A stretch of 64,000 nt of DNA, taken from contig CAYQOX010000021.1 of the NCBI GenBank assembly GCA_964419335.1, forward strand, positions 8,959 through 72,958. Direction: 5' to 3'. The stretch is from CAYQOX01 sp964419335. Its GTDB lineage: Bacteria; Hinthialibacterota; Hinthialibacteria; Hinthialibacterales; Hinthialibacteraceae. The notes below the pieces were generated by a model. That model ran no database searches, was not told the DNA's origin, and was given only the letters and a program-made list of their open reading frames with translations. Of the stretch, positions 1-9,127 are shown in pieces (within the stretch, counting starts at the first letter, position 1; each line of letters begins with the position of its first letter). A program made the position numbers and the translations under genes.

Positions 1-648
1 TTGGAAGATGAGAACGAACCCTTCATGAGGAGGCAATTGGAAGAAGATTTTCATCTTTCTTTTGAAGTGACTCCCCAATTCGGGAAGGCGTTGATTCCTA
101 AAAAGCAGCGTTTAACAGAAGAGATTGCCTCGCTCGAAGCCATGAAAGAAGCGATGGAAGACGATCAGGTGAATGATCGGGAATCCATTCAGAACCAATT
201 AACAAAAGCGAAGTCTCAACTCAAGGCGATTGATGCCCAGATAAAGGACCTTTCCCATCAATGGACCGAGTTAATGAAGACGATCGCGAACCACAAAACT
301 GAAATCACAGAACTAGAACGCACAATTCAACAAAAACGGGCAGCGCTCAATGAATTACAGCCTTTGTTGAGTGAAGCCGATCTGCTGGGTAGCCGCCCCG
401 GGGATACTCATTTCCGAGATGTTAGCGTAGGAAGGGCAATCAAACCGGATAAGCGGGTGTTTCCCAAGCGTTCTTTAATGACGCTCGCTGGAGCGCTGGT
501 GGGATTTTTCCTGTTTTGCGGGTTGGCCTTCTTCTTAGATATTTGGAAAGCAGTAACAGAACCAGAAACCCAACACTCCGCGAGGGAGGATACCGTTTCC
601 AGCAAGAATGAGCCGCGTCGTTCTGGTAATAAAAATCGGAAATCGTGA
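1..648 (+). CDS. C-terminal part of a Wzz/GumC-like polysaccharide chain-length protein (5' end outside window)
   Basis: The frame is open at the window edge, so the TTG at base 1 is not a supported start and the protein is longer than the 215 residues seen. Residues about 30-125 are strongly heptad-like, rich in Glu, Lys, Gln and Leu, as in the periplasmic coiled coil of Wzz/GumC proteins. A single membrane helix follows at about 158-182, just after a Pro/Lys-containing segment (KPDKRVFPKRS), the usual layout of the second transmembrane helix of this family. The C-terminus is short, polar and has no BY-kinase domain. It overlaps the next gene by 4 bases (GTGA), so the two are probably translated together and may serve surface glycan assembly. 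Family assignment rests on architecture. Confidence 0.55.
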   Translation: MEDENEPFMRRQLEEDFHLSFEVTPQFGKALIPKKQRLTEEIASLEAMKEAMEDDQVNDRESIQNQLTKAKSQLKAIDAQIKDLSHQWTELMKTIANHKTEITELERTIQQKRAALNELQPLLSEADLLGSRPGDTHFRDVSVGRAIKPDKRVFPKRSLMTLAGALVGFFLFCGLAFFLDIWKAVTEPETQHSAREDTVSSKNEPRRSGNKNRKS

Positions 649-2135
649 ATGGACGTATCGCGAGTCATCTTTTGGGCGCCCTCATGGCTCCTGCTGTTTT
701 TGGGCTTTCTTATTATTCCCACCAAATAGACCCCAGAGCCCGAGCGAGTGAAGTCTATTTTCTCTTGTTTCTTCTAGGGTGGATGTGCCTACCTTATGTT
801 ATTGCCGTGATTGGTGTATGCCGAAAATGGCGTCCACGGGTGCGTGATGTGCTTCTGTGGGCGGTCTTGTTTCGTGTGCTGTTACTTCCGAGTACTCCCA
901 TTTTAGAGACCGATTATTACCGGTATTTGTGGGACGGCTTTGTTTTGTCGAACGGTTTGAATCCTTATGAATACGCGCCTACAGAGTTCCTGCAAGCAGT
1001 AGAAAAAAGTTCTTCCGATTTTAATTCACCCAACCCGTATAATAATTTTATCCGTACAGTGCGCAAGCATGAGAAAGCATTGCAGGTATTGGAAGAGGTG
1101 AATCATCCCGAAATACGCACGATCTATCCTCCATTTGCCCAGATATTGTTTGGAATTTCTTCATTTTTGTTTCCTTGTTCGGAGTGGGGATGGCGTTTGG
1201 TGGTCTTGTTTTTTGATTTCATGCTGATCGGGGCGATTTTGCTTTTGCTCATGCGTTTACGGATGGATCCAGTAATGGTCATCGTTTATGCCTGGTCACC
1301 GCTGGTACTAAAAGAGTATGTAAATACTCTTCACCTGGACGGCATCGCATTGGCCTTATTGTTTTTGGCTATTTTACTCTTGATATCGCGATTCTTTTTA
1401 CGTTCGGGGTTTATGATGGCGGCGGGAGTCATGGTGAAATATTTCCCGTTGATGGTGATGCCTTATTGGGTGAAGCGCTGGACATGGGGCACGGCTCTAT
1501 CTTTTCTGGTTGCGATTGTGGCGATGATCTTGATGTTTATGGGGGCAGGCGAGCATACTTTTCATGGGACAGCGAGTTTTGCGCAACGTTGGGAAAGCAA
1601 TAGTAGCCTTGTGGTTTGGTTGGAGTGGCTCTTGATGAAACTCGGCGCACCTGCGTGGGGAGAGGGAGGGGTTTGGTTTGAATGGAGCGGGATCGAGTTT
1701 TTTGGGGATGCTTTTTTGTTGGCGAAAGTGATTCTGTTTATAGGTTTGCTTGTTTTTATTGGGTGGTGGGGATGGAGATGTCTTCGTAGCAGGGACATTT
1801 CTGACGAAGAGAGGCTGCGTTATACGTTTTTAACCGTGTCGTTGATGATTCTTTTTAGTCCTGTGGCCAATCCCTGGTATATTGCTTGGTGTGTTCCTTT
1901 TTTATGTTTTTTCCCACGTTTGTCTTGGTTGTATTTATCATGTATTTGTTTTGTGTATTACACATTTTTTATCACGCATCCACGTAGTTATCCCGAATGG
2001 GCGAGGCCATTAGAATATGTTCCCTTTTATTTGATGTTTTTAATGGAGTTGGTGAAAGGCTCATGGCTTAAGGTCCGGAAAGAGTTTTCAACTTTGTCAA
2101 ACTCTGAGAATGATTACAATAGGAAAAATATTTAG
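645..2135 (+). CDS. Multi-pass membrane glycosyltransferase (GT-C type, GT87/DUF2029-like)
   Basis: The 496-residue protein has around ten or more hydrophobic helices and an early loop with TDYYRYLWDG followed by GLNPYEYAP (residues about 87-110). This acidic, aromatic loop is typical of polyprenol-phosphate-sugar-dependent GT-C mannosyltransferase-like proteins, where the acidic residues face the lipid-linked donor. The start is GTG at 645, overlapping the stop of the preceding chain-length gene; no in-frame ATG fits better. Sugar and acceptor cannot be told from the sequence. A role in cell-surface glycan or glycolipid synthesis fits the upstream Wzz-like gene. It could also be a related GT39-like enzyme. 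Confidence 0.6.
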   Translation: MNGRIASHLLGALMAPAVFGLSYYSHQIDPRARASEVYFLLFLLGWMCLPYVIAVIGVCRKWRPRVRDVLLWAVLFRVLLLPSTPILETDYYRYLWDGFVLSNGLNPYEYAPTEFLQAVEKSSSDFNSPNPYNNFIRTVRKHEKALQVLEEVNHPEIRTIYPPFAQILFGISSFLFPCSEWGWRLVVLFFDFMLIGAILLLLMRLRMDPVMVIVYAWSPLVLKEYVNTLHLDGIALALLFLAILLLISRFFLRSGFMMAAGVMVKYFPLMVMPYWVKRWTWGTALSFLVAIVAMILMFMGAGEHTFHGTASFAQRWESNSSLVVWLEWLLMKLGAPAWGEGGVWFEWSGIEFFGDAFLLAKVILFIGLLVFIGWWGWRCLRSRDISDEERLRYTFLTVSLMILFSPVANPWYIAWCVPFLCFFPRLSWLYLSCICFVYYTFFITHPRSYPEWARPLEYVPFYLMFLMELVKGSWLKVRKEFSTLSNSENDYNRKNI

Positions 2136-2152
2136 CTCAATAGGGTATGCTT

Positions 2153-3220
2153 ATGAAAACCAGAAATCTTTTTTTTCTTTCAGTTCTTCTTGTTTTGTTC
2201 CAATCATGCGGGCAAGATTCGGGTCACCAATCTACCCAAGATGATTTGTTTCGTGTGCTTCTTATTACCGATGTGGGGGGGATGGGGGATAAAGGATTCA
2301 ATGATGCGGGATGGGCAGGTTGTGAAGATGCAAAACGTCGTTTGTTAGAACTGGGAGAGGAAATTGATATCGACGTGATCGAATCACGTGAGCAGACCGA
2401 TTATGAGGATAATCTTACTTTTGCAGCAGAGCGTGCCGATGTCATCGTGGCGTTGGGATTTCTCATCGCCGATGCCGTCGAGGAAGTCGCTAAGGATTTT
2501 CCTGATACGGCGTTTGTGTTCATTGATGGTTCGATCGAGGGCGAGAACATTGCCAGTTTTGAGTTCCGCTCTCAGGAAGCAGCTTTTCTTGCCGGTATCC
2601 TAGCGTCCCATGTTACAAAAACCGGGGTGATTTCGGTGTTACCGGGAATGGATATCCCGCCGGTGGAAGCGTTTGCTTCCGGATATCAAGCTGGGGCCAA
2701 GACAGCGGATGCGTTGTTAGAAAAAGAGATCCGAGTTCTTTCCTCTACCATCGGGAGTTTTAACGATCCTGTGAAAGCCAAATCGGTGGCATCTTCTTTA
2801 ATGAATCGGGATGCGGATGTGTTGTTTCAGTTGGCAGGCAATAGCGGCTTGGGTGTTCTCGAAGCGATCAAGGAATCATCCCAAGATGATTATATGATCG
2901 GGGTGGATATTAATCAGGATGATTTGGCGCCCGGAAAAGTATTGACCAGCGTATTGAAGCGTATGGATCGGGTGGTCTCGGATCAAATTGTGGCGGTGTA
3001 TGAAGACAGGTTCGAAAGCGGTATTTTTCATGTGGGTTTGGATGATGGTTATGTTGGCTTGACTGAGATGGAATATACTCGCGATCAGGTTCCTGAAGAA
3101 GCTTTCGAGCATATCGAGCGTGCAAAGGAAATGATCATTCAGGGAGAGATTACGGTTCCAGGAAATTATGAGGATTTGCAGAATTTCGAACCTCCCGTGG
3201 ATGTAATGAAATCATCGTGA
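2153..3220 (+). CDS. BMP-family substrate-binding lipoprotein of a nucleoside ABC importer
   Basis: The N-terminus is a lipoprotein signal with lipobox-like LFQSC, so the mature protein would be anchored through that Cys. The rest matches the BMP/PnrA (Med) family: the early GGMGDKGFNDAGW motif (about residues 37-49), ADVIVALGFLIADAVEE, and VFIDGSIEG are characteristic of nucleoside-binding BMP proteins. I prefer the ATG at 2153 over the one at 2147 because the TAGGG tract sits 7 bases before 2153 and only 1 before 2147. It is followed with a 4-base overlap by the ATPase gene and then two permeases, the standard PnrABCD/YufNOPQ order. Substrate is inferred to be a purine or other nucleoside. 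Confidence 0.88.
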   Translation: MKTRNLFFLSVLLVLFQSCGQDSGHQSTQDDLFRVLLITDVGGMGDKGFNDAGWAGCEDAKRRLLELGEEIDIDVIESREQTDYEDNLTFAAERADVIVALGFLIADAVEEVAKDFPDTAFVFIDGSIEGENIASFEFRSQEAAFLAGILASHVTKTGVISVLPGMDIPPVEAFASGYQAGAKTADALLEKEIRVLSSTIGSFNDPVKAKSVASSLMNRDADVLFQLAGNSGLGVLEAIKESSQDDYMIGVDINQDDLAPGKVLTSVLKRMDRVVSDQIVAVYEDRFESGIFHVGLDDGYVGLTEMEYTRDQVPEEAFEHIERAKEMIIQGEITVPGNYEDLQNFEPPVDVMKSS

Positions 3221-4734
3221 AGACTGAAGTGCCAATCGCGTTATCCGTACATAAACTGAGCAAACGTTTTGGGGATGTAGTGGCGAATGACGAGGTTTCG
3301 CTGCAGCTGGAGTATGGCCGGATCCATGCCTTATTAGGCGAGAACGGCGCGGGGAAAAGCACGCTGGTTTCGATGCTCTATGGTTTACTTCGCTCAGATG
3401 GAGGCGAAGTGTACGTAGATGGCTCCCCGGCTCTGATTCACCACCCCGGGCAATCTTTGCGCTGGGGGATGGGTTTGGTGCGTCAGCATTTCTCGCTCAT
3501 TTATCCATTTACAGTCTTGGATAATCTTATTTTGGGACGTGAACCGGGAAATATGGTTTCGATTGATCGAGACGCAGCCCGTCGTGAAATCACCATCCTA
3601 ATGCAGCAGTATGATTTTGATTTGCCCTTGGATCAAACAGTGGAATCGTTGCCGGTAGGGATCATGCAGCAGGTGGAAATCGTACGGATTCTCTATAGTA
3701 AGGCGCGGATTCTTTTGTTTGATGAACCGACGGCTGCCTTGGTCTCTTCCGAGATTGATCGCTTTCTAGAAATACTCCATACCTTGCGTGTGCAAGGTAT
3801 GGCGATTTTGCTAATTACGCATCGTATGCCGGAGGTGATGCGATGTGCCGATGAAGTTACTGTGCTTCGCCATGGGCGGGTAGTTTTACAGAAGGCGTTA
3901 GGAGAAACCAAAGAGAAAGAAATCGCCACTGCGATTGTGGGTGAAACCTTACCGGAAGAGCGCTATCCGCTTCCAAAGACTCAGCAAGTGCTTTTTGAAG
4001 CCGAACAGATTTACACATCGATTCAAGAAAATAATCAATTACGGTTATGCGATGTTTCTTTTACTCTGCACTCGGGTGAAATACTGGGGATTGCCGGGGT
4101 CGCCGGCAATGGGCAGGAGAAACTCATTGATGCGATTCTTGGTTTGTTGCCTTTACAGAGCGGAAGGGTTACTTTTTTAGGTCATCCGTTGGAGGCATGC
4201 TCACCACAGGAACGCAGGGAGATGGGAATCGCTTTGATACCCCAGGATCGGATTCATGAGGCTTTGCTTTTGCCGCATAGCGTACGGGAGAATTTTTTGA
4301 TTAATCGGTGGGCGTGGCCGGCTGCGGGCAAAAGATGGCTCCCGCTTAATGCAATCGACCCTGTGGTGATGGAGCGAATACGCCTGTATCAGATCGCAGC
4401 ACCAGATGTGACGACCCGGGTGGAGCAGCTATCCGGAGGACATCAGCAACGAGTGGTTATCGCACGGGAAACTTTATCCTCGCCCAGAATGATCGTGGCT
4501 CATAATCCCACCCGCGGTTTGGACTTACGGGCCGCTCGTTTTGTTCATGAAACGCTGGTGAAGCATTGTGAAGAAGGGGGCTGCGTCTTATTGATTTCCT
4601 CGGAATTGCCGGAGTTGTTTCTATTGTGTCACCGCATTGCGGTTATCCATCGAGGGGTCTTGCGGGATATTCGAAAAACCAACGATTGGACATCTTCGCA
4701 ACTGGGGCAGGCGATGGTGGGAGGCAGGACATGA
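3217..4734 (+). CDS. Nucleoside/sugar-type ABC importer ATPase with two nucleotide-binding domains
   Basis: The 505 residues hold two ABC domains. The first has Walker A GENGAGKST at residues 41-49 and Walker B ILLFDEPTAAL near 165; its signature-equivalent region is SLPVGIMQQ, a weak form of LSGGQ. The second has a degenerate Walker A (GVAGNGQEKL) but a good signature, LSGGHQQR, with NPTRGLD after it. This split of conserved motifs between halves is normal for RbsA/MglA/YufO-type ATPases. The GTG start at 3217 overlaps the BMP gene stop by 4 bases, suggesting translational coupling. It powers the two permeases encoded next. Confidence 0.9.
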   Translation: MKTEVPIALSVHKLSKRFGDVVANDEVSLQLEYGRIHALLGENGAGKSTLVSMLYGLLRSDGGEVYVDGSPALIHHPGQSLRWGMGLVRQHFSLIYPFTVLDNLILGREPGNMVSIDRDAARREITILMQQYDFDLPLDQTVESLPVGIMQQVEIVRILYSKARILLFDEPTAALVSSEIDRFLEILHTLRVQGMAILLITHRMPEVMRCADEVTVLRHGRVVLQKALGETKEKEIATAIVGETLPEERYPLPKTQQVLFEAEQIYTSIQENNQLRLCDVSFTLHSGEILGIAGVAGNGQEKLIDAILGLLPLQSGRVTFLGHPLEACSPQERREMGIALIPQDRIHEALLLPHSVRENFLINRWAWPAAGKRWLPLNAIDPVVMERIRLYQIAAPDVTTRVEQLSGGHQQRVVIARETLSSPRMIVAHNPTRGLDLRAARFVHETLVKHCEEGGCVLLISSELPELFLLCHRIAVIHRGVLRDIRKTNDWTSSQLGQAMVGGRT

Positions 4735-5741
4735 AAGCCAATCGTTTTCTCAATCTCGGATGGTCTTTGCTTATGAGCGGTGTGATTGTGTCTGCACTCC
4801 TATGGGGATGTGGTTATTCCCCGCTTACGTTTGCGCAGGTATTGATTGAAAATACATGGATGTCATCCACCGGGGTCTTGTTGCTATTGACCAAGACGTC
4901 GTTGATGATTTTAACCGGGTTGGCGGTGGTCATTCCCTATCGTGCAGGATTGTTCAACATAGGAGGTGAGGGGCAATTTTTGCTGGGGGGCTTAGCGGCG
5001 GCCGTGGTGGGCGCGGTTCCTTTAGCGGGGATCGGGTTTGGCCATTGGATGCTATGTTTAGGCGTTGGGATGGTCGTCGGAAGTTTTTGGGCTGCGATTG
5101 CCGCATGGTTTCGAACCCGAAGAAACGTGCATGAAGTGATCGTGACCATCATGCTCAATTTTATTGCTTTTGAATTCGTAAACCAAGTGACTTATGAATA
5201 TTTTAGTGCCGGAAAGGAAGCTAGCCGTACTCCATATATCATGGAAAGCGCTCATTTACCTTTATTGTTTCGCTGGGGAAATGCGCACACCTCGATAGGG
5301 ATTGTATTGGCTTGTCTCATTGCTGTCGGATTTAGCTTATGGCTGTCGCGAACCTGGGGGGGATTTTCGGTACGGGCGGTGGGGACGAATCCACGTGCAT
5401 GTACGTATGCGGGATTCTCGGTGGGTAAGGTGCATGGCTGGTCGTTGATCCTGGGTGGCGCTTGTGCGGGGCTGGCGGGGGCGATCGAAACGACCGGCAT
5501 TTCTCACACGTTTTATGGACGATTTACCGGGGGGACGGGATTCGATGGAATTGCAGTGGCTTTTTTGGCATTATGCGAACCATGGGCGACGATTCCTGCG
5601 GCACTTATGATCGCTACTCTTCGGGTTTCGGATCGAGCTTTGCAATTCGAGATGGGTATACCCAAAGAAGTGGTTTTTATGGTGGAAGGAATCTTAATTA
5701 TATGCATCGCGATTTTTACGCGCAGACAGAGACATGATTGA
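4731..5741 (+). CDS. ABC importer permease, nucleoside type (YufP/PnrC-like)
   Basis: This is a hydrophobic protein of about 336 residues with some eight to ten membrane helices and the family hallmark GLFNIGGEGQF near residues 77-87, followed by a long alanine/glycine-rich helix. The RRNVHEVIVTIMLNFIAF segment is also typical of BPD_transp_2 nucleoside permeases. An open frame extends upstream to 4626, but the ATG at 4731 overlaps the ATPase stop (ATGA) and gives the expected amphipathic start, so the longer form is rejected. It is encoded with its lipoprotein, ATPase and partner permease, and should form the membrane channel as a heterodimer with the following gene product. Confidence 0.88.
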   Translation: MKANRFLNLGWSLLMSGVIVSALLWGCGYSPLTFAQVLIENTWMSSTGVLLLLTKTSLMILTGLAVVIPYRAGLFNIGGEGQFLLGGLAAAVVGAVPLAGIGFGHWMLCLGVGMVVGSFWAAIAAWFRTRRNVHEVIVTIMLNFIAFEFVNQVTYEYFSAGKEASRTPYIMESAHLPLLFRWGNAHTSIGIVLACLIAVGFSLWLSRTWGGFSVRAVGTNPRACTYAGFSVGKVHGWSLILGGACAGLAGAIETTGISHTFYGRFTGGTGFDGIAVAFLALCEPWATIPAALMIATLRVSDRALQFEMGIPKEVVFMVEGILIICIAIFTRRQRHD

Positions 5742-6672
5742 GTGGATGGTTTTATGCATAGGGCATGAAATGCCATTGCTGTTGCATGCGGGATTCCTTA
5801 AAGGGGCTCCGTTATTGTGGGCTTCACTGGGCGGCGCCTATAGCGAGCGCTCTGGAGTGATTAATATTGGCCTCGAGGGAATGATGTTGGTGGGGGCTTT
5901 CGCCGCTGTGGCGGTGTCGGGGATGATAGAGAATCCCTGGTTGGGTCTTATGGCGGGGGCTTTCGCGGGGGGATTGTTTGGCTTACTGCATGCTTTTGTA
6001 TGTTTAACTTGCCGTGCGAATCAAATTGTAAGCGGGATGGGAATTAATCTTATTGCTTTGGGGCTGACAGGCTTTCTCTTGAGTTTGATTTTTCATACCC
6101 GGGGAAATTCTCCCGAGGTGATGAAACTCCCGGCCATTCAGGGAGGCAGCATCCATATCCCTTTTCTTTCTCCTTTATTGTTTCCGCTCTCGCCTCTTCA
6201 TATTCTTTTGATCATGGTGTTGGTTGCGACTCTTTACGTTTTTTATCGCACTCGCTTTGGATTGCGAATGCGGGCCTGTGGGGAAGATCCTACGGTGGTT
6301 AAGTCGCTGGGGGCTTCTGTTATGTTTTATCGTTATTCGGCGGTGTGTATAAGCGGGGTGTTAGCCGGCATTGGAGGAGTCCAACTTTCTATGAGCGATA
6401 TCAGCCAGTTCAGTGTGGGAATGACCAATGGCCGTGGTTTTATTGCTTTGGCTGCCCTCATTTGTAGTGGCTGGAGGCCGGGATGGGCTTTTGTGATTTG
6501 CTTTCTCTTTGGAGGGATTGAAGCCTTGGGTGAACGTTTACAAGGGGCTCTTCCTTGGATGCCTTCACGACTTTCCTTAGCTTTACCTTTTATTCTCGCC
6601 TTGATTGTACTGGCATTCCGACGTGCTTCGCTTCGTCCACCTCACGCATTGGGGAAATTGAGTGACTCGTGA
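5734..6672 (+). CDS. ABC importer permease, nucleoside type (YufQ/PnrD-like)
   Basis: This 312-residue membrane protein is the second permease of the BMP importer. It shows the SERSGVINIGLEGMM motif near residues 36-50, characteristic of the partner permease in nucleoside ABC systems, and RTRFGLRMRACGEDP before the last helices, the cytoplasmic coupling loop region. It starts at ATG 5734, overlapping the stop of the first permease by 8 bases. It is the last gene of the run that begins at the window edge. No strong hairpin follows; downstream is an AT-rich spacer of about 260 bases before the next gene. Confidence 0.88.
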   Translation: MIEWMVLCIGHEMPLLLHAGFLKGAPLLWASLGGAYSERSGVINIGLEGMMLVGAFAAVAVSGMIENPWLGLMAGAFAGGLFGLLHAFVCLTCRANQIVSGMGINLIALGLTGFLLSLIFHTRGNSPEVMKLPAIQGGSIHIPFLSPLLFPLSPLHILLIMVLVATLYVFYRTRFGLRMRACGEDPTVVKSLGASVMFYRYSAVCISGVLAGIGGVQLSMSDISQFSVGMTNGRGFIALAALICSGWRPGWAFVICFLFGGIEALGERLQGALPWMPSRLSLALPFILALIVLAFRRASLRPPHALGKLSDS

Positions 6673-6803
6673 CTTTTCTATTGAGCGATAAGTCAAGAGC
6701 CGGGGTAGGTTATTGCGCATTTTTTCCCTCATCGATTCGAAAAAATCTATTAGAATAACTATAGACATTGAATATCTTTTAAAAAGTGTGAAATTATAGA
6801 AAA

Positions 6804-6829
6804 ATGATATTTTGGATGAAAAATATCAT
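6804..6829. repeat. AT-rich inverted repeat upstream of the HD-domain gene
   Basis: Perfect 10-base arms (ATGATATTTT and AAAATATCAT) are separated by the 6-base loop GGATGA, within the spacer 6673-6930 that otherwise holds no gene. It lies about 100 bases before the HD gene. It could be an operator or a weak hairpin; it lacks the GC stem and T-run of a terminator. Confidence 0.5.
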
Positions 6830-6930
6830 GTATTTTGAGATTGAACGAAAGAGATATTTAGTTTTTTCTTTATTGGACGCTCGTTAAGGGAGTGATACAA
6901 AAAAAACATCATAAGGGGAGTTAAGAGATT

Positions 6931-7503
6931 ATGATAACCCGAGAGGATGCATGGAAAAAATTTTGTGAATGGACTTCAAGTGAAGCGCTGCGAAAACATG
7001 CGCGTGCGGTCGAAATCGTGATGCGCGAAGCGGCGATGAAATACGGAGAAGGTGAAAAAGATGTAGAAAAGTGGGGAATCGCAGGCTTATTGCATGATGC
7101 CGACTATGAACGTTGGCCGGAACATCATCCCAAACTCATTGTGGAATGGTTGTATGAAATGGGAGAGGAAGAATTGGCGCATGCCGTTTCGGCGCATCAT
7201 ACCTCATGGGGTAAGTCTTATGATACCATGCTGGATAAAACCCTTTTAGCGTGCGATGAAATTACAGGTTTTATTGGCGCTTGTTGCTTTGTGCGTCCCG
7301 ATGGGATTCATTCTCTCAAGCCGAAAAGTGTACGTAAAAAATTAAAGGACAAAAGTTTTGCTGCCAAAGTGGATCGTAATGAGATTCAAGCCGGGGTGGA
7401 AATGCTTGAGGTGGATTTGAAAGATCACATCGCTTTTGTGATCGAGGCGCTTCAGCCCCATGCCGAAGAGCTTGGATTAAACGGTACAGGAAAGGAAGAA
7501 TAA
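6931..7503 (+). CDS. HD-domain metal-dependent phosphohydrolase-like protein
   Basis: The 190-residue protein carries a compact HD domain: HARAVEIVMREAA, then the defining GLLHDADYERW near residues 50-60, with further His ligands in PEHHPK and AVSAHHTSWG. This set of His and Asp residues is what HD phosphohydrolases use for one or two divalent metals. It is predicted cytoplasmic, with no signal or membrane helix. A GGGGAG ribosome site lies about 9 bases before ATG. It is the first gene of the long plus-strand run that continues with the molybdate-type importer. Its substrate is unknown; small stand-alone HD proteins of this kind act on nucleotides or are of unknown activity. Confidence 0.75.
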   Translation: MITREDAWKKFCEWTSSEALRKHARAVEIVMREAAMKYGEGEKDVEKWGIAGLLHDADYERWPEHHPKLIVEWLYEMGEEELAHAVSAHHTSWGKSYDTMLDKTLLACDEITGFIGACCFVRPDGIHSLKPKSVRKKLKDKSFAAKVDRNEIQAGVEMLEVDLKDHIAFVIEALQPHAEELGLNGTGKEE

Positions 7504-7563
7504 CTTTTTGAATTTGAATAATAAAAATGATAGAACCGTAAACGGAAACCAAATGAGGTTGGT

Positions 7564-9072
7564 ATGAATTCGTTTTTGCGTTTTTTTCTACTCTCGATTT
7601 TTGTTTTTTTTCTATTCGCCGTTGGATTGTATTGGGGGACCCGATCGCAAAGTCAGTTGGATGGCGAAGAAGGCCTCTTGCTCTATTGTGCCGCGGGGAT
7701 TAAACCGCCTGTGATCGATACGGTGAAGGATTATGAAGAAGAATATGGTGTAAAAGTACGTCTCCAATATGGGGGATCGGGGCAATTGCTTAGCAATTTG
7801 CGGGTCTCCAATAGCGGGGATTTGTATCTCGCGGGCGATGCCAGTTATATTGAACGGGCGCAACAAGAGGGCTTGGTGCAAGAGATGATTCCCTTGGCGA
7901 CCATGGTTCCTGTCATTGCGGTCAAGAAGGGGAATCCCAAGGAGATTGAAGGGATCAGCGATCTCTTGCGCGAGGAGGTCCAAGTGGCTATCGCGAATCC
8001 CGAGGCGGCCGCGGTGGGAAGAATGACACAAAAGATCTTGGAGAAAAGCGGTGAATGGCGTCTTTTGCAGGAAAAAGCGAAAGTACAAAAGCCGACGGTG
8101 AATGATATTGCCAATGATATCAAGATTGGTTCAGTCGATGCAGGAATTGTTTGGGATTCGATAGGTGCTCAATACGAAGCGTTGGAGGTTATCCATACGG
8201 AAGCCATGGATCAGGGTGTGCAGGAAGTGGCCATCGGGGTGTTAAGCCGATGCGAGCGACCTGCGCAGGCGTTGCATTTCGCCCGCTATCTCGGTGCGCG
8301 GGATCAAGGGTTGCAGCACTTCAAGAAGCATGGATATAACCCTGTGGATGGGGATGTATGGGCGGAGGTGCCCCAAGTTGTTTTGTTTAGCGGCGGAGTC
8401 AATCGGGTGGCGATCGAAGACACGATTCAAGAATTTGAAGAACGCGAGGGGGTAGAAGTCACACGTGTATACAATGGCTGCGGTATCCTGGTTTCGCAAA
8501 TGAAGGGAGGAAAACGTCCCGACGCATATTTTGCTTGTGACTTATCGTTTATAACCCAAGTGGGTGATCTTTTTCATGATGCTCTTAACGTTTCAGAAAC
8601 CGATATGCTGATTCTGGTCGAGCAGGATAACCCTAAGAACATTCAATCCTTGGAGGATTTAGCCCAGCCTGGATTCAAAGTCGGAGTGGCCAATGCGGAA
8701 CAAAGCGCTTTGGGAGCGTTGACAAAAAATCTTTTACAAGAGATGGGGATTTATGAAGAGGTCATGAAGAACGTTAAAGTGCAAACACCGACCGCTGATT
8801 TGCTGGTAAACCAAATCCAAACCGGTTCGCTCGATGCGGTGATTGTCTATGAAGCGAATACGGTAAAGGTTCGGGATAAGATGGAGCTGATCCGCATTGA
8901 TCATCCCAAGGCTTTGGCGGTACAGCCTTATGCCGTGGCGAAATCCACGGAGAATAAATATCTGATGCAGCGGTTGAAGCAAGCTATAAGTTCTGAGCAA
9001 TCCAAAGATCATTTTCAAAACGTGGGGTTTCGTTGGCGCGCGGATGAAATTGTGAAAGCTACCTCACCATGA
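7564..9072 (+). CDS. Molybdate/tungstate-type ABC substrate-binding protein with two tandem ModA-like domains
   Basis: After an N-terminal membrane or signal helix (residues about 4-26) the protein contains two copies of the same fold. Domain 1 (about 36-270) begins LLLYCAAGIKPPV and has YGGSGQLLSNL, GDLYLAGDASYI and PVIAVKKGNP. Domain 2 (about 275-497) begins VVLFSGGVNRVA and has YNGCGILVSQM, PDAYFACDLSFI and ILVEQDNPKN. ANPEAAAVGR and ANAEQSALGA are matching anion-site helices, and each copy ends with a G-S-x-D-A-x-I-V motif. Standard ModA/TupA proteins have one copy. The permease and ATPase genes follow, so an import role is likely. Whether each domain binds oxyanion is unknown. Confidence 0.85.
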   Translation: MNSFLRFFLLSIFVFFLFAVGLYWGTRSQSQLDGEEGLLLYCAAGIKPPVIDTVKDYEEEYGVKVRLQYGGSGQLLSNLRVSNSGDLYLAGDASYIERAQQEGLVQEMIPLATMVPVIAVKKGNPKEIEGISDLLREEVQVAIANPEAAAVGRMTQKILEKSGEWRLLQEKAKVQKPTVNDIANDIKIGSVDAGIVWDSIGAQYEALEVIHTEAMDQGVQEVAIGVLSRCERPAQALHFARYLGARDQGLQHFKKHGYNPVDGDVWAEVPQVVLFSGGVNRVAIEDTIQEFEEREGVEVTRVYNGCGILVSQMKGGKRPDAYFACDLSFITQVGDLFHDALNVSETDMLILVEQDNPKNIQSLEDLAQPGFKVGVANAEQSALGALTKNLLQEMGIYEEVMKNVKVQTPTADLLVNQIQTGSLDAVIVYEANTVKVRDKMELIRIDHPKALAVQPYAVAKSTENKYLMQRLKQAISSEQSKDHFQNVGFRWRADEIVKATSP

Positions 9073-9127
9073 ATGACTGAAAAGAAAGCGTTTCATCGAT
9101 TCTTGGTTTACCCCGTTGTGTATTTTT

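Noticed and set aside
1..3. TTG at the first base as the start codon of the chain-length protein
   Set aside because: The frame is open at the window edge and the family is longer; the true start must lie upstream.
4626..4730. N-terminal extension of the first nucleoside permease to GTG 4626
   Set aside because: It would overlap the ATPase gene by over 100 bases; ATG 4731 gives the typical ATGA overlap and a normal N-terminus.
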